This document shows, in pieces, positions 1-6,773 of a stretch of 8,553 bases of DNA. The notes under the pieces were generated by a model. It was given only the letters and a program-made list of their open reading frames with translations. It did no database searches and was not told where the DNA came from. Location of the stretch: contig JBMNOU010000074.1 of NCBI GenBank assembly GCA_050943215.1, forward strand, positions 1 to 8,553, given 5' to 3'. This stretch comes from JBMNOU01 sp050943215 (GTDB taxonomy: Bacteria > Bacillota > Clostridia > Christensenellales > SZUA-584). Each line of letters starts with the position of its first letter. Position 1 is the stretch's first letter. A program made the translations under genes and the position numbers.

Positions 1-1509
1 ATGAGGGATATAAACAAGAGTTTTTACGGTGTATCAGTTCTCGAAGATGTTTCGCTAAAAGTACGTCCTGGAGAAGTCCATGTCCTATTGGGCGAAAATG
101 GAGCCGGAAAATCTACACTAATCAAGATATTATCCGGAGCATACAGAAGGGAAACTGGAGAGATTTACTTGGAAGGTAAGCCATTGAAACCTATGAATCC
201 AAAGGAAGCGATTGATGCAGGGATTAGTGTTATTTATCAGGAGTTCAATTTGAACCCTCACGTGCCGATTTACGAAAACATATTTATGGGTAAGGAATTT
301 GGAGGTTTTTTCAGACTTGATAAAAAGAAAGCCATTGCTGAAGCCGAATACTATATGGATATGATCGGCTTTAAAATGAGTCCAACCACTCTTGTTTCAA
401 AGCTTAGCGTTGCCCAAAAGCAGATGCTAGAGATTCTAAAAGCTTTGTCAGCCAGTGTAAAGATTCTGGTTCTTGACGAACCTACTGCAGCCTTGACAGA
501 CAAAGAAACAGCAATTCTGTTCGATATTATTCGCGAGCTAAAGAAGACTGGTATCGGTATTATATATATTTCGCATCGCTTGAGTGAATTGTTTGAAATA
601 GGGGATCGCTGCTCAGTTATGCGGGATGGAAAGCTGATAAAAACGCTGGATCTTAATAATACCAATATGGATGAGCTGGTTACCCTGATGGTCGGACGCA
701 GCATACAGTTTAAAAAAATAAACAATCCATTTGTTCAGCCGGATTACACTATGCTTAAAGTTAAAAATCTAAATTATCGCAAGATACTCAAAGATGTCAG
801 CCTGGACTTAAGAAAGGGTGAAATTCTTGGAATAGCAGGACTCGTAGGTTCCGGAAGGACCGAGGTTGCAAAGTGTATTATTGGTGCGTATAAAAGGAAC
901 AGTGGTGTAGTAACAATTCATAATGGAAAAACTGAGATTAAAGGAATAGGTGTTTCAGAATCTCTAAAAGAGAATATCGTTTATCTTAGCGAAGACAGAA
1001 AGGACGAAGGGCTTGTTCTAAAACATTCGGTAGAAGAAAATATCGGACTACCTAATCTCGATAAATTTGGACGTTATCATATCAGCAAAAAAAAATCAAT
1101 TGCTTATGCAATAAAGTATATCAAAAAACTCGGGATCAAGGCCACATCATATCGTCAGAAAGCAGAGACATTGTCGGGCGGCAACCAGCAAAAGTGCGTT
1201 ATCGCCAAATGGCTTAGTACTGATGCAGAAATATATATTTTTGATGAACCAACAAGGGGCATTGACGTTGGCGCACGCGAAGAGATCTATAATATTATGT
1301 ATAACATTATAAAAAACGGCAATTCTATTATTCTTATTGCTTCTGACCTTATAGAAATCATGAAGATGTGCGACCGCATTGCAATCATGCATGAAGGGAG
1401 ACTGGTGGCGATATTGGACAACACGGATGACCTGACTCAAAAAGGTATATTAGAATATGCTTTACATGGAGGTACTCGGTATGAACATAATGGAAAAAGA
1501 ACCAGTTGA
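1..1509 (+). CDS. Sugar ABC transporter ATP-binding protein, CUT2 family (RbsA/MglA/XylG-like), probably 5' partial
   Basis: This is the energising subunit of a CUT2 sugar importer, a single chain with two fused nucleotide-binding domains that acts at the inner face of the membrane. In domain 1 Walker A is GENGAGKST (31-39), the Q-loop Gln is 80, the signature is LSVAQ (135-139), Walker B ends in D159-E160 and the switch His is 192. In domain 2 the Walker A is degenerate (GLVGSGRTE, 280-288, Arg in place of Lys), followed by LSGGNQQK (391-398) and Walker B D415-E416. The degenerate second site is normal for RbsA and MglA. Family members usually have about ten more residues before the KSF motif, and here the frame is open at base 1, so the first ATG is probably an internal Met and the true start lies to the left. 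The 3' end overlaps the permease gene by 29 bases. The family is certain; the sugar is not determined. Confidence 0.95.
   Translation: MRDINKSFYGVSVLEDVSLKVRPGEVHVLLGENGAGKSTLIKILSGAYRRETGEIYLEGKPLKPMNPKEAIDAGISVIYQEFNLNPHVPIYENIFMGKEFGGFFRLDKKKAIAEAEYYMDMIGFKMSPTTLVSKLSVAQKQMLEILKALSASVKILVLDEPTAALTDKETAILFDIIRELKKTGIGIIYISHRLSELFEIGDRCSVMRDGKLIKTLDLNNTNMDELVTLMVGRSIQFKKINNPFVQPDYTMLKVKNLNYRKILKDVSLDLRKGEILGIAGLVGSGRTEVAKCIIGAYKRNSGVVTIHNGKTEIKGIGVSESLKENIVYLSEDRKDEGLVLKHSVEENIGLPNLDKFGRYHISKKKSIAYAIKYIKKLGIKATSYRQKAETLSGGNQQKCVIAKWLSTDAEIYIFDEPTRGIDVGAREEIYNIMYNIIKNGNSIILIASDLIEIMKMCDRIAIMHEGRLVAILDNTDDLTQKGILEYALHGGTRYEHNGKRTS
1468..1472 (+). promoter_or_regulatory. Ribosome binding site GGAGG that fixes the permease start at 1481
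   Basis: GGAGG lies inside the end of the ATPase gene and is 8 bases from ATG 1481. An in-frame ATG at 1457 lies before this site and has no ribosome site of its own, so 1481 is the better start. Confidence 0.8.
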
Positions 1510-2479
1510 ATTAACGCAAGGAGAAACAATTAAAAGAAAACAAATTGATATTCATACGCTAACCATTTATATCGGAACTGTTGCAATATATTTTATATTC
1601 GCGGTAATCTGTGCGGTGGTTGGCAGAAACTTTTTAACATGGATTATTATATCTAACATAATTGTCCAGGCTTCAATTGTAGCCGTTGTCGCTATAGGTG
1701 CATCGTATGTCATACTCACTGGCGGTATTGATTTATCTGTCGGTTCAATTATTGGCTTGATCGGCATAGTATGCGGACTGATGATAAAAGCAGGTATACC
1801 CATTATTCTAACCTTCATCATTTCGATCATAATTGGCGGTATATTCGGTCTGATTAACGGTGTAATGATAAGCCGCGGAAAATTGCCACCATTTATAATG
1901 ACTCTGGGCATGATGAGTATTGCCCGGGGGATAACACTAACAATAACCGGTGGCAATCCGGTTGCGGGGTTTCCTATGACTTTGGGCGATTATGCAAACA
2001 TTACCTTATTGGGAATCCCAGTTTTCATCATTTATGTCATAGTATTTTATGCATTGATGGTATATGTATCCACAAGAACCAAGTTTGGACGGCATGTATA
2101 TGCCATTGGAGGCAACCGCAATGCCGCAAGGCTTTCTGGAGTTAAAGTCCGCAAGGTTGAGGTTCTGGTTTATGTAATTGCTGGCGTATTTGCTGCCATT
2201 GGCGGACTAATGCTGCTATCACGTTTAAGCTATGCCGCTGCTGCCGGGGGGGAAGGATATGAGCTTGACGTAATTGCGGCAGTGGTAATAGGCGGTATAT
2301 CGCTATCGGGCGGCGAAGGAAAAGTTGTTAATACATTGGTGGGAGCATTGATGCTGGGCATATTGAAATGCGGTATGCAGATCTTAAACCTAAATACCTA
2401 TTATCAGCAGATTGCCACAGGGCTTGTTATTACGATTGCCGTTTTTATTGATAAGGCAAAAGAGAGAAAAGCAGAATAA
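1481..2479 (+). CDS. Sugar ABC transporter permease, CUT2 family (RbsC-like)
   Basis: This is the membrane channel subunit of the importer, working as a homodimer with the neighbouring ATPase (BPD_transp_2 family). The 332-residue protein has a short polar N-terminus (to about 25) and then many hydrophobic segments. It carries the family hallmark GGIDLSVGS (81-89), the segment N126-G127 followed by KLPPF (134-138) and TLGM, and the cytoplasmic loop beginning RHVYAIGGN (204-212) that contacts the ATPase. Length is typical of RbsC. The start at 1481 rests on GGAGG at 1468-1472; a start at 1457 would add eight residues without a ribosome site. The gene overlaps the end of the ATPase gene by 29 bases, which implies translational coupling. 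The substrate cannot be read from the permease. Confidence 0.95.
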   Translation: MNIMEKEPVELTQGETIKRKQIDIHTLTIYIGTVAIYFIFAVICAVVGRNFLTWIIISNIIVQASIVAVVAIGASYVILTGGIDLSVGSIIGLIGIVCGLMIKAGIPIILTFIISIIIGGIFGLINGVMISRGKLPPFIMTLGMMSIARGITLTITGGNPVAGFPMTLGDYANITLLGIPVFIIYVIVFYALMVYVSTRTKFGRHVYAIGGNRNAARLSGVKVRKVEVLVYVIAGVFAAIGGLMLLSRLSYAAAAGGEGYELDVIAAVVIGGISLSGGEGKVVNTLVGALMLGILKCGMQILNLNTYYQQIATGLVITIAVFIDKAKERKAE

Positions 2480-2498
2480 TTAAAAAATGAAATAATTA

Positions 2499-2518
2499 TT
2501 TCTGTCAAAAGACAGAAA
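2499..2518 (+). promoter_or_regulatory. Perfect hairpin just upstream of the binding-protein ribosome site
   Basis: TTTCTGTC (2499-2506) pairs perfectly with GACAGAAA (2511-2518) around an AAAA loop. It lies between the permease stop and the AAGGAGGT at 2523-2530. It is followed by A residues rather than T residues, so it is not an intrinsic terminator. Inference: it may protect the 5' end of a processed binding-protein mRNA or tune translation, as intercistronic hairpins do in other importers. Confidence 0.45.
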
Positions 2519-2535
2519 AAAAAAGGAGGTATATT

Positions 2536-3615
2536 ATGAAAAGATGTCTAAGCTTGGTATTGGCAATATTAATGCTTATTGCGCTAGGCCTGACGGCTGC
2601 AAGCTGTGATTCCGGGGCTCCAGCCACATCGGATAGCCCAAAGAGCGATGTATCGGTTAATGAACATCCTTCAGAACAAGTTAAGACCACAGAAGAAGCT
2701 ACAAAACCGGTTGACAACGGGAAAAAGCATCTCATAGGGTTTATCGTTTTGCAGTTGACAAATGAGTTTTACATTACAATGCTGGGTGGTGCCGAGAAGT
2801 ATGCGGAACAGCACAATATCGAGCTAATGGTACAAGGCGCAGAAAAAGCTAATTGTGCTGACGAGCAGATTGGATTCATTGAAAATATGCTTGCAGCGGG
2901 ATGTGAAGCTATTATCATCTCGCCCGACGCTTCTGAGGCGCTTCTTCCGGGTATTAAAGCATGCCAAGATGCAGGCGTTCCGTTCATTAATATTGATACC
3001 TGGTTATCCAAAGAAATGGTGGAAGAAGCTGGACTCAACCCCGTACCGTATATCGGAACCAATAACTTTAATGGTGCTGTAAAAGCCGGTGAGTGGGTGG
3101 CGCAAAATTATGAAAAAGGAACAAAATTAGCATTGCTGGATGGACTTGAAACACATCAAAATACGCATGACCGCCGTAATGGATTCCTCGAAGGCGCTGG
3201 GGATACGGTAACCATTGTCGCTGAACAAAACGCTGACTTTGAAGTTGATCTCGGCTATACTACAATGCAGAATATGCTACTTGCAAACCCGGATATCGAA
3301 CTCGTATTTTGCGGTAACGATAACATGGCCATTGGCGGATACCGCGCAATTCAGGAAGCGGGATTGCAGGATCAGATTGGTGTTATCGGCTATGACGCGA
3401 CTCTGGAAGCAGTAAAAATGGTTAAAAACGGTGAACTTCTAGGAACGGTCGCTCAATATCCTGCCAAGATGGCTGAGATTGCTTTGGAAGCAGCACTTAA
3501 GCTCATTGATGGTGGAACAGTTGATATATATACGGATACTGGAGCCGATTTAATAACGGGTGCTGAGATTGAGGATTACCTTAAGTATCTCTCACAGTAT
3601 CAGGACATAAGCTGA
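2536..3615 (+). CDS. Sugar ABC transporter substrate-binding lipoprotein (Peripla_BP_4, RbsB-like)
   Basis: This is the extracellular sugar receptor that delivers substrate to the permease. The 359-residue product begins with a lipoprotein signal peptide: K2-R3, a hydrophobic core, then LTAASC with the lipidated Cys at 24. An Ala at -3 is slightly off the usual Leu. A polar Ser/Thr/Glu/Pro-rich tether (25-62) leads into the type I periplasmic-binding fold from about 65. Likely ligand contacts by family position are N76-E77-F78 in the first strand and loop, D212-R213-R214-N215-G216-F217, G260-N261-D262, G285-Y286-D287 and Q307. The ribosome site is AAGGAGGT (2523-2530), 5 bases before the ATG. 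It is the last importer gene and is followed by a stem-loop and a terminator. Binding proteins of this group take ribose, xylose, galactose, inositol or other polyols, and I cannot choose between them. Confidence 0.95.
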   Translation: MKRCLSLVLAILMLIALGLTAASCDSGAPATSDSPKSDVSVNEHPSEQVKTTEEATKPVDNGKKHLIGFIVLQLTNEFYITMLGGAEKYAEQHNIELMVQGAEKANCADEQIGFIENMLAAGCEAIIISPDASEALLPGIKACQDAGVPFINIDTWLSKEMVEEAGLNPVPYIGTNNFNGAVKAGEWVAQNYEKGTKLALLDGLETHQNTHDRRNGFLEGAGDTVTIVAEQNADFEVDLGYTTMQNMLLANPDIELVFCGNDNMAIGGYRAIQEAGLQDQIGVIGYDATLEAVKMVKNGELLGTVAQYPAKMAEIALEAALKLIDGGTVDIYTDTGADLITGAEIEDYLKYLSQYQDIS

Positions 3616-3636
3616 TTTTAATAAGACTTGAATAAG

Positions 3637-3688
3637 TATATACCGCAGGACTATTAAACTATAAGATTCAATAACCTGCTGGTGTATG
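3637..3688 (+). other. Long bulged stem-loop in the 3' UTR of the binding-protein gene
   Basis: Bases 3637-3649 pair with 3675-3688. Eight pairs (two of them G-U), a single bulged T at 3680 and five more pairs close a 25-base AT-rich loop (3650-3674). The stem ends 5 bases before the terminator stem. It is visible by hand pairing only. It may protect the 3' end or form part of a regulated leader for the dehydrogenase genes, and could also be chance. Confidence 0.35.
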
Positions 3689-3693
3689 GGCAC

Positions 3694-3726
3694 AAGGGAG
3701 CCTTGCATCAGGCTCCCTTTATTATT
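3694..3726 (+). terminator. Intrinsic terminator between importer and dehydrogenase genes
   Basis: AAGGGAGCCT (3694-3703) pairs with AGGCTCCCTT (3710-3719) in a perfect 10-bp stem with a 6-base loop, followed by a T-rich run TTTATTATT. It lies 78 bases after the binding-protein stop and about 50 bases before the SDR-A start. I see no convincing -35/-10 pair between it and SDR-A, so the enzyme genes may depend on readthrough. Confidence 0.85.
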
Positions 3727-3761
3727 CCATGCGAGATATTATATCAAACAAAAATGCTGTT

Positions 3762-3772
3762 AAGAGGGTGAT
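3762..3772 (+). promoter_or_regulatory. Ribosome binding site for SDR-A, pointing to an ATA start
   Basis: AAGAGGGTGAT closely matches the anti-Shine-Dalgarno complement AAGGAGGTGAT. The GAGGG core (3764-3768) is 8 bases before ATA 3777. The next gene, MDR-A, has a nearly identical leader, AAAGGAGTGATAATAATG, with the same 8-base spacing to a normal ATG. No ATG, GTG or TTG lies at a usable distance after this site. Confidence 0.65.
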
Positions 3773-3776
3773 TATT

Positions 3777-4553
3777 ATAAACATTCAAAATAAAGTTATT
3801 ATTATAACCGGAGCGGCAAATGGCATCGGCAAGGCTATAGCGCAGACAGTTACAAAATACAATGCTATTGCTGTAATTGCCGATTTGGATTTTGAGGGTG
3901 CTGAAAAGGTTGCCAAAGAACTTATTGAACAACAAAAAGAATCTTTTGCAGTTTATGTAGATGTGACAAAGCGAGAATCGGTTAAAAATGCCGTTAATAA
4001 AATTATAGAGAAATACGGACGCATTGACGTTCTTTGCAATAACGCGGGTGTATGTATCGCGGGGCTCATGACTGAAATTGATGATAAAGATTGGGATTTT
4101 ACCATGAACATTAACTTAAAAGGCGCATTTATTATGGCCGCTGAGGTTGCTAAAACAATGATGGAAAGACGAAGCGGACGTATTATCAATACCGGTTCGA
4201 TGGCGGCGCTAAGGCCTGAATACGCGAATGGTGTTTACTGTATATCCAAGGCAGGCCTTAATATGCTGACACATGTTATGGCTGAAGAGCTTGGAAAATA
4301 TAATGTGAGTATATGTGCGATAAATCCGGGCTATGTCAATACGGAACTCATGAAACAAACTTATGAGACGCGTGGCCCAATGGAAGGAATGACTGCTGAA
4401 GAATATAAGCAGTCATTGACCAATCAAATCCCATTTCGAAGAATACCTGAACCGGAAGAAATCGGTGAACTGGTTTCGATACTTTGTGATGACAGAATGT
4501 ATTATATGCACGGCAGCGCGCTTATCTTTAACGGCGGAAGGGTAATGCGTTAA
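3777..4553 (+). CDS. SDR-A: NAD-dependent short-chain dehydrogenase/reductase, apparent AUA start
   Basis: This is a cytoplasmic classical SDR of 258 residues that oxidises or reduces a hydroxyl or keto group of a sugar, polyol or sugar acid. Numbered from codon 3777, the cofactor motif is TGAANGIG (11-18), D36 ends strand 2 (favouring NAD over NADP), and NNAG is 88-91. The catalytic set is N113, S141, Y154 and K158. The start is unusual. ATG 3729 falls at the end of the terminator and lacks a ribosome site. GTG 3768 overlaps the only good ribosome site. That site is correctly spaced for ATA 3777, and starting there gives exactly the length and register of paralogue SDR-B. A conventional annotation would use 3729 or 3768. 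The stop is 32 bases before MDR-A. Substrate unknown; gluconate 5-dehydrogenase-like or polyol dehydrogenase roles are possible. Confidence 0.9.
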   Translation: MNIQNKVIIITGAANGIGKAIAQTVTKYNAIAVIADLDFEGAEKVAKELIEQQKESFAVYVDVTKRESVKNAVNKIIEKYGRIDVLCNNAGVCIAGLMTEIDDKDWDFTMNINLKGAFIMAAEVAKTMMERRSGRIINTGSMAALRPEYANGVYCISKAGLNMLTHVMAEELGKYNVSICAINPGYVNTELMKQTYETRGPMEGMTAEEYKQSLTNQIPFRRIPEPEEIGELVSILCDDRMYYMHGSALIFNGGRVMR

Positions 4554-4585
4554 TAAAAAGTTCCGCTATAAAAGGAGTGATAATA

Positions 4586-5623
4586 ATGGCTGAAATGATG
4601 GATGCGATAGTCTACACCGGTATTGGAAAATACGAGTTTAAGCAGATTCCTAAAGCTAGGATCGAAAAACCGGATGAGGTATTGCTGAAGGTTGAAGCTG
4701 CCTCGATATGTGGAACGGATGTGCATATACTGAACGTTCCGCCGGAATTTCCTGCAGCAACAGGCATTGCTTTGGGGCATGAGTTCGTAGGTGAAATCAT
4801 AGAGATAGGCTCAAAAGTGACGGCTTTTAAAGCCGGGGACAGGGTTACGATGGATCCGAATATTCCATGTGGAAACTGCTATTTGTGTAAATACGGGCAT
4901 CCCAACCTGTGTAAGAACATGTATGTCCTTGGTACCACCGTTAACGGTTTCTTTGCTCAGTATGCGGCTGCGCCCGAAAAAGCACTTGCAAAGATCTCAA
5001 AAAAAATCCCCGCACATATTGCTGTTTATGCAGAGCCCCTAACATGCGTGATGGGTGGGGTAGATAAATCTCGCCTGCTTCCGGGCGAAACGGCACTCGT
5101 TCTGGGTGCGGGTCCCATTGGTATATATTTTGCTTCACTGTATAAGGCAAACGGAGCCGCCAAAGTGATTATCTCCGAAGTATCGGAGTATCGGATTGCA
5201 AAGGCAAAGGAATGCGGTATAAACTTTGTCATAAATCCTAACGAAGAAGACCTTTATGAAGCAGTATTAAAAGAAACAGACGGAAAGGGAGCGGATATTG
5301 TAACAGATGCGATTGGCACTCAGCTTACTTCGGCTATTCAATGCGTTCGTCCAAGGGGCAGGATTATCTTATTTGGAGCAAATTCGAACGCAAAACAAAC
5401 GATTTCGCAGTTCGATATTCTCTATAAAGAGCTATCGATATTCGGAAACTACATTGGGCCGTTTAGACTACTGGATGCAATCAGAGTGCTTGAGACCGGA
5501 ATCATCACCGATACGCTTGAAAAGCTGGTGACACATAAGCTGCCTTTAAGGGATTTTGGTATTGGGCTTGATGCGATGCGTAAAGGTGAAGCTATGGAGG
5601 TTGTACTATACCCATTTATGTGA
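4586..5623 (+). CDS. MDR-A: zinc-dependent medium-chain dehydrogenase (sorbitol/threonine dehydrogenase-like)
   Basis: This is a cytoplasmic alcohol/polyol dehydrogenase of 345 residues. Catalytic zinc ligands are C42, H65 and E66 (GHE motif), and E150 lies in an AEP motif. The structural zinc lobe is complete with C95, C98, C101 and C109. The Rossmann motif is GAGPIG (174-179), with E198 at the end of the next strand indicating NAD(H). Closest family types are L-iditol/sorbitol 2-dehydrogenase and threonine 3-dehydrogenase, but sequence reading cannot fix the substrate. ATG 4586 is chosen because AAAGGAGTGA (4571-4580) is well spaced; a GTG at 4577 overlaps that ribosome site. It sits between SDR-A and MDR-B and is likely co-transcribed with them. 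Pairing of an MDR with an SDR recalls IdnD/IdnO, which interconvert epimeric sugar acids through a keto intermediate. Confidence 0.92.
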   Translation: MAEMMDAIVYTGIGKYEFKQIPKARIEKPDEVLLKVEAASICGTDVHILNVPPEFPAATGIALGHEFVGEIIEIGSKVTAFKAGDRVTMDPNIPCGNCYLCKYGHPNLCKNMYVLGTTVNGFFAQYAAAPEKALAKISKKIPAHIAVYAEPLTCVMGGVDKSRLLPGETALVLGAGPIGIYFASLYKANGAAKVIISEVSEYRIAKAKECGINFVINPNEEDLYEAVLKETDGKGADIVTDAIGTQLTSAIQCVRPRGRIILFGANSNAKQTISQFDILYKELSIFGNYIGPFRLLDAIRVLETGIITDTLEKLVTHKLPLRDFGIGLDAMRKGEAMEVVLYPFM

Positions 5624-5667
5624 TCTTAACATGAAAGTATCTAAAAAAATATAAGGAGGAATTTTTA

Positions 5668-6729
5668 ATGAAAGCAGTTATTTTCAAAAAACCTGGAGAA
5701 TTTGCTATTGAAGAAAGACCAAAGCCACAAATAAAGAATCCCGATGATGTACTGCTAAAGGAACGCGGCATTGGTATTTGCGGGACTGACCTTCATATAT
5801 TGGATGAACGGGCAATCCATCCTTCTATTCCGGGCATTATATTGGGTCATGAATATACGGCGGTTGTCGAGGAAGTAGGTAGCGGAGTTACAGAATTTAA
5901 ACAAGGAGATGCCGTTATCATCGATCCACATCCTTCCTGCGGCGTATGCGAATTTTGCCGTGAAGACAGACCGGATAGATGCACAAATCTATACTATCCA
6001 TATGATCATCCGGAATTCGCTAATCACCCGATTACAAGAGGTATCTTTCAGGATGGGGCAATGACGAGTTACACTTGCGTTCCCGCACATTCGCTATACC
6101 ATATTAGCAGCGACGTTCCATTCCATCTTGCTGCTCTGGCAGAGCCCATTGCCTGTGTTGCTTGTGCAGTAGGAAAGCTGGGGGTCAAAATTGGAGATAC
6201 TGCATGCGTTGTCGGTTGCGGCCCAATTGGTCTTTTGTTTGTCAGCATGCTAAAGATGAACGGATGTATTAAGGTTATTGCCTCAGAACCCTCGCAGTAC
6301 AGACGCGATAAAGCCAAAAAGTGCGGGGCAACGCGGGTTGTGGACCCCACAAAAGAAGATTTGTTAAAAGTTATTTGGGAAGAAACGGGCGGAGACGGTG
6401 TGGATATTGGTGTAGAAGCTGTAGGAGATATGCTGGATACCGTGGTTTCGGTCATGCGCAACGGCGGCAGGCTGATGCAATTTGGACACGACGAAGTACA
6501 TACTCCTCCTATTCGGGTTGGTCAAATTGTGCGCAAAGATCTTGAGATACACGGCGCATTTATTGGCAAATATATGTTTAAACGTGTTGCTGAGCTTATC
6601 GAAAGCGGCGCATTGCCTTTGGAAGAGATAACAACACACATTATGCCTATTACTGAACTAAAAAAAGCGGAAGAAATGTTGCGTGCCGGTCAAGCGTTAA
6701 AAATCATACTAACTCCAGTTGAAGATTAA
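5668..6729 (+). CDS. MDR-B: zinc-dependent medium-chain dehydrogenase with an extra loop
   Basis: This is a second zinc alcohol/polyol dehydrogenase, 353 residues, cytoplasmic. Catalytic zinc ligands are C38, H61 and E62, with E159 in an AEP motif. Structural zinc cysteines are 91, 94, 97 and 105. The Rossmann motif is GCGPIG (183-188) and E207 ends the following strand, favouring NAD(H). Compared with MDR-A it carries about 13 extra residues after the structural zinc lobe, a Tyr/Pro/His-rich stretch at about 109-125 that may shape the substrate pocket. The start is clear: AAGGAGGA (5653-5660), 7 bases before the ATG. It lies 44 bases after MDR-A and 44 before SDR-B. The divergence from MDR-A suggests a different substrate or step rather than simple redundancy. 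Exact activity unknown. Confidence 0.92.
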   Translation: MKAVIFKKPGEFAIEERPKPQIKNPDDVLLKERGIGICGTDLHILDERAIHPSIPGIILGHEYTAVVEEVGSGVTEFKQGDAVIIDPHPSCGVCEFCREDRPDRCTNLYYPYDHPEFANHPITRGIFQDGAMTSYTCVPAHSLYHISSDVPFHLAALAEPIACVACAVGKLGVKIGDTACVVGCGPIGLLFVSMLKMNGCIKVIASEPSQYRRDKAKKCGATRVVDPTKEDLLKVIWEETGGDGVDIGVEAVGDMLDTVVSVMRNGGRLMQFGHDEVHTPPIRVGQIVRKDLEIHGAFIGKYMFKRVAELIESGALPLEEITTHIMPITELKKAEEMLRAGQALKIILTPVED

Positions 6730-6773
6730 AGCGTTATTATTATAAGCTGAATACGTTTTGGAGGTTACATACA

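Noticed and set aside
1567..1956. Open reading frame of 129 codons on the minus strand within the permease gene
   Set aside because: It is antisense to conserved permease sequence, has biased repetitive composition (Ile/Pro/Met rich) and no family features; it is a shadow of the real gene.
2246..2252. Run of seven G residues in the permease gene (and seven C residues at 7793-7799 in the hydrolase) as frameshift sites
   Set aside because: Both reading frames continue intact with conserved residues on each side, so there is no sign of a frameshift or pseudogene.
3737..3742. TATTAT as a -10 box for a promoter of the dehydrogenase genes
   Set aside because: No acceptable -35 element lies 16-18 bases upstream; that position falls in the terminator stem.
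3754..3771. Five-codon ATG mini-ORF overlapping the SDR-A ribosome site, possible leader peptide
   Set aside because: No ribosome site precedes it and it is short enough to be expected by chance; nothing ties it to regulation.
6069..6461. Open reading frame of 130 codons on the minus strand within MDR-B
   Set aside because: It lies fully opposite the Rossmann region of MDR-B, shows no recognisable motifs and is Ser/Thr/Pro-rich like a shadow frame.
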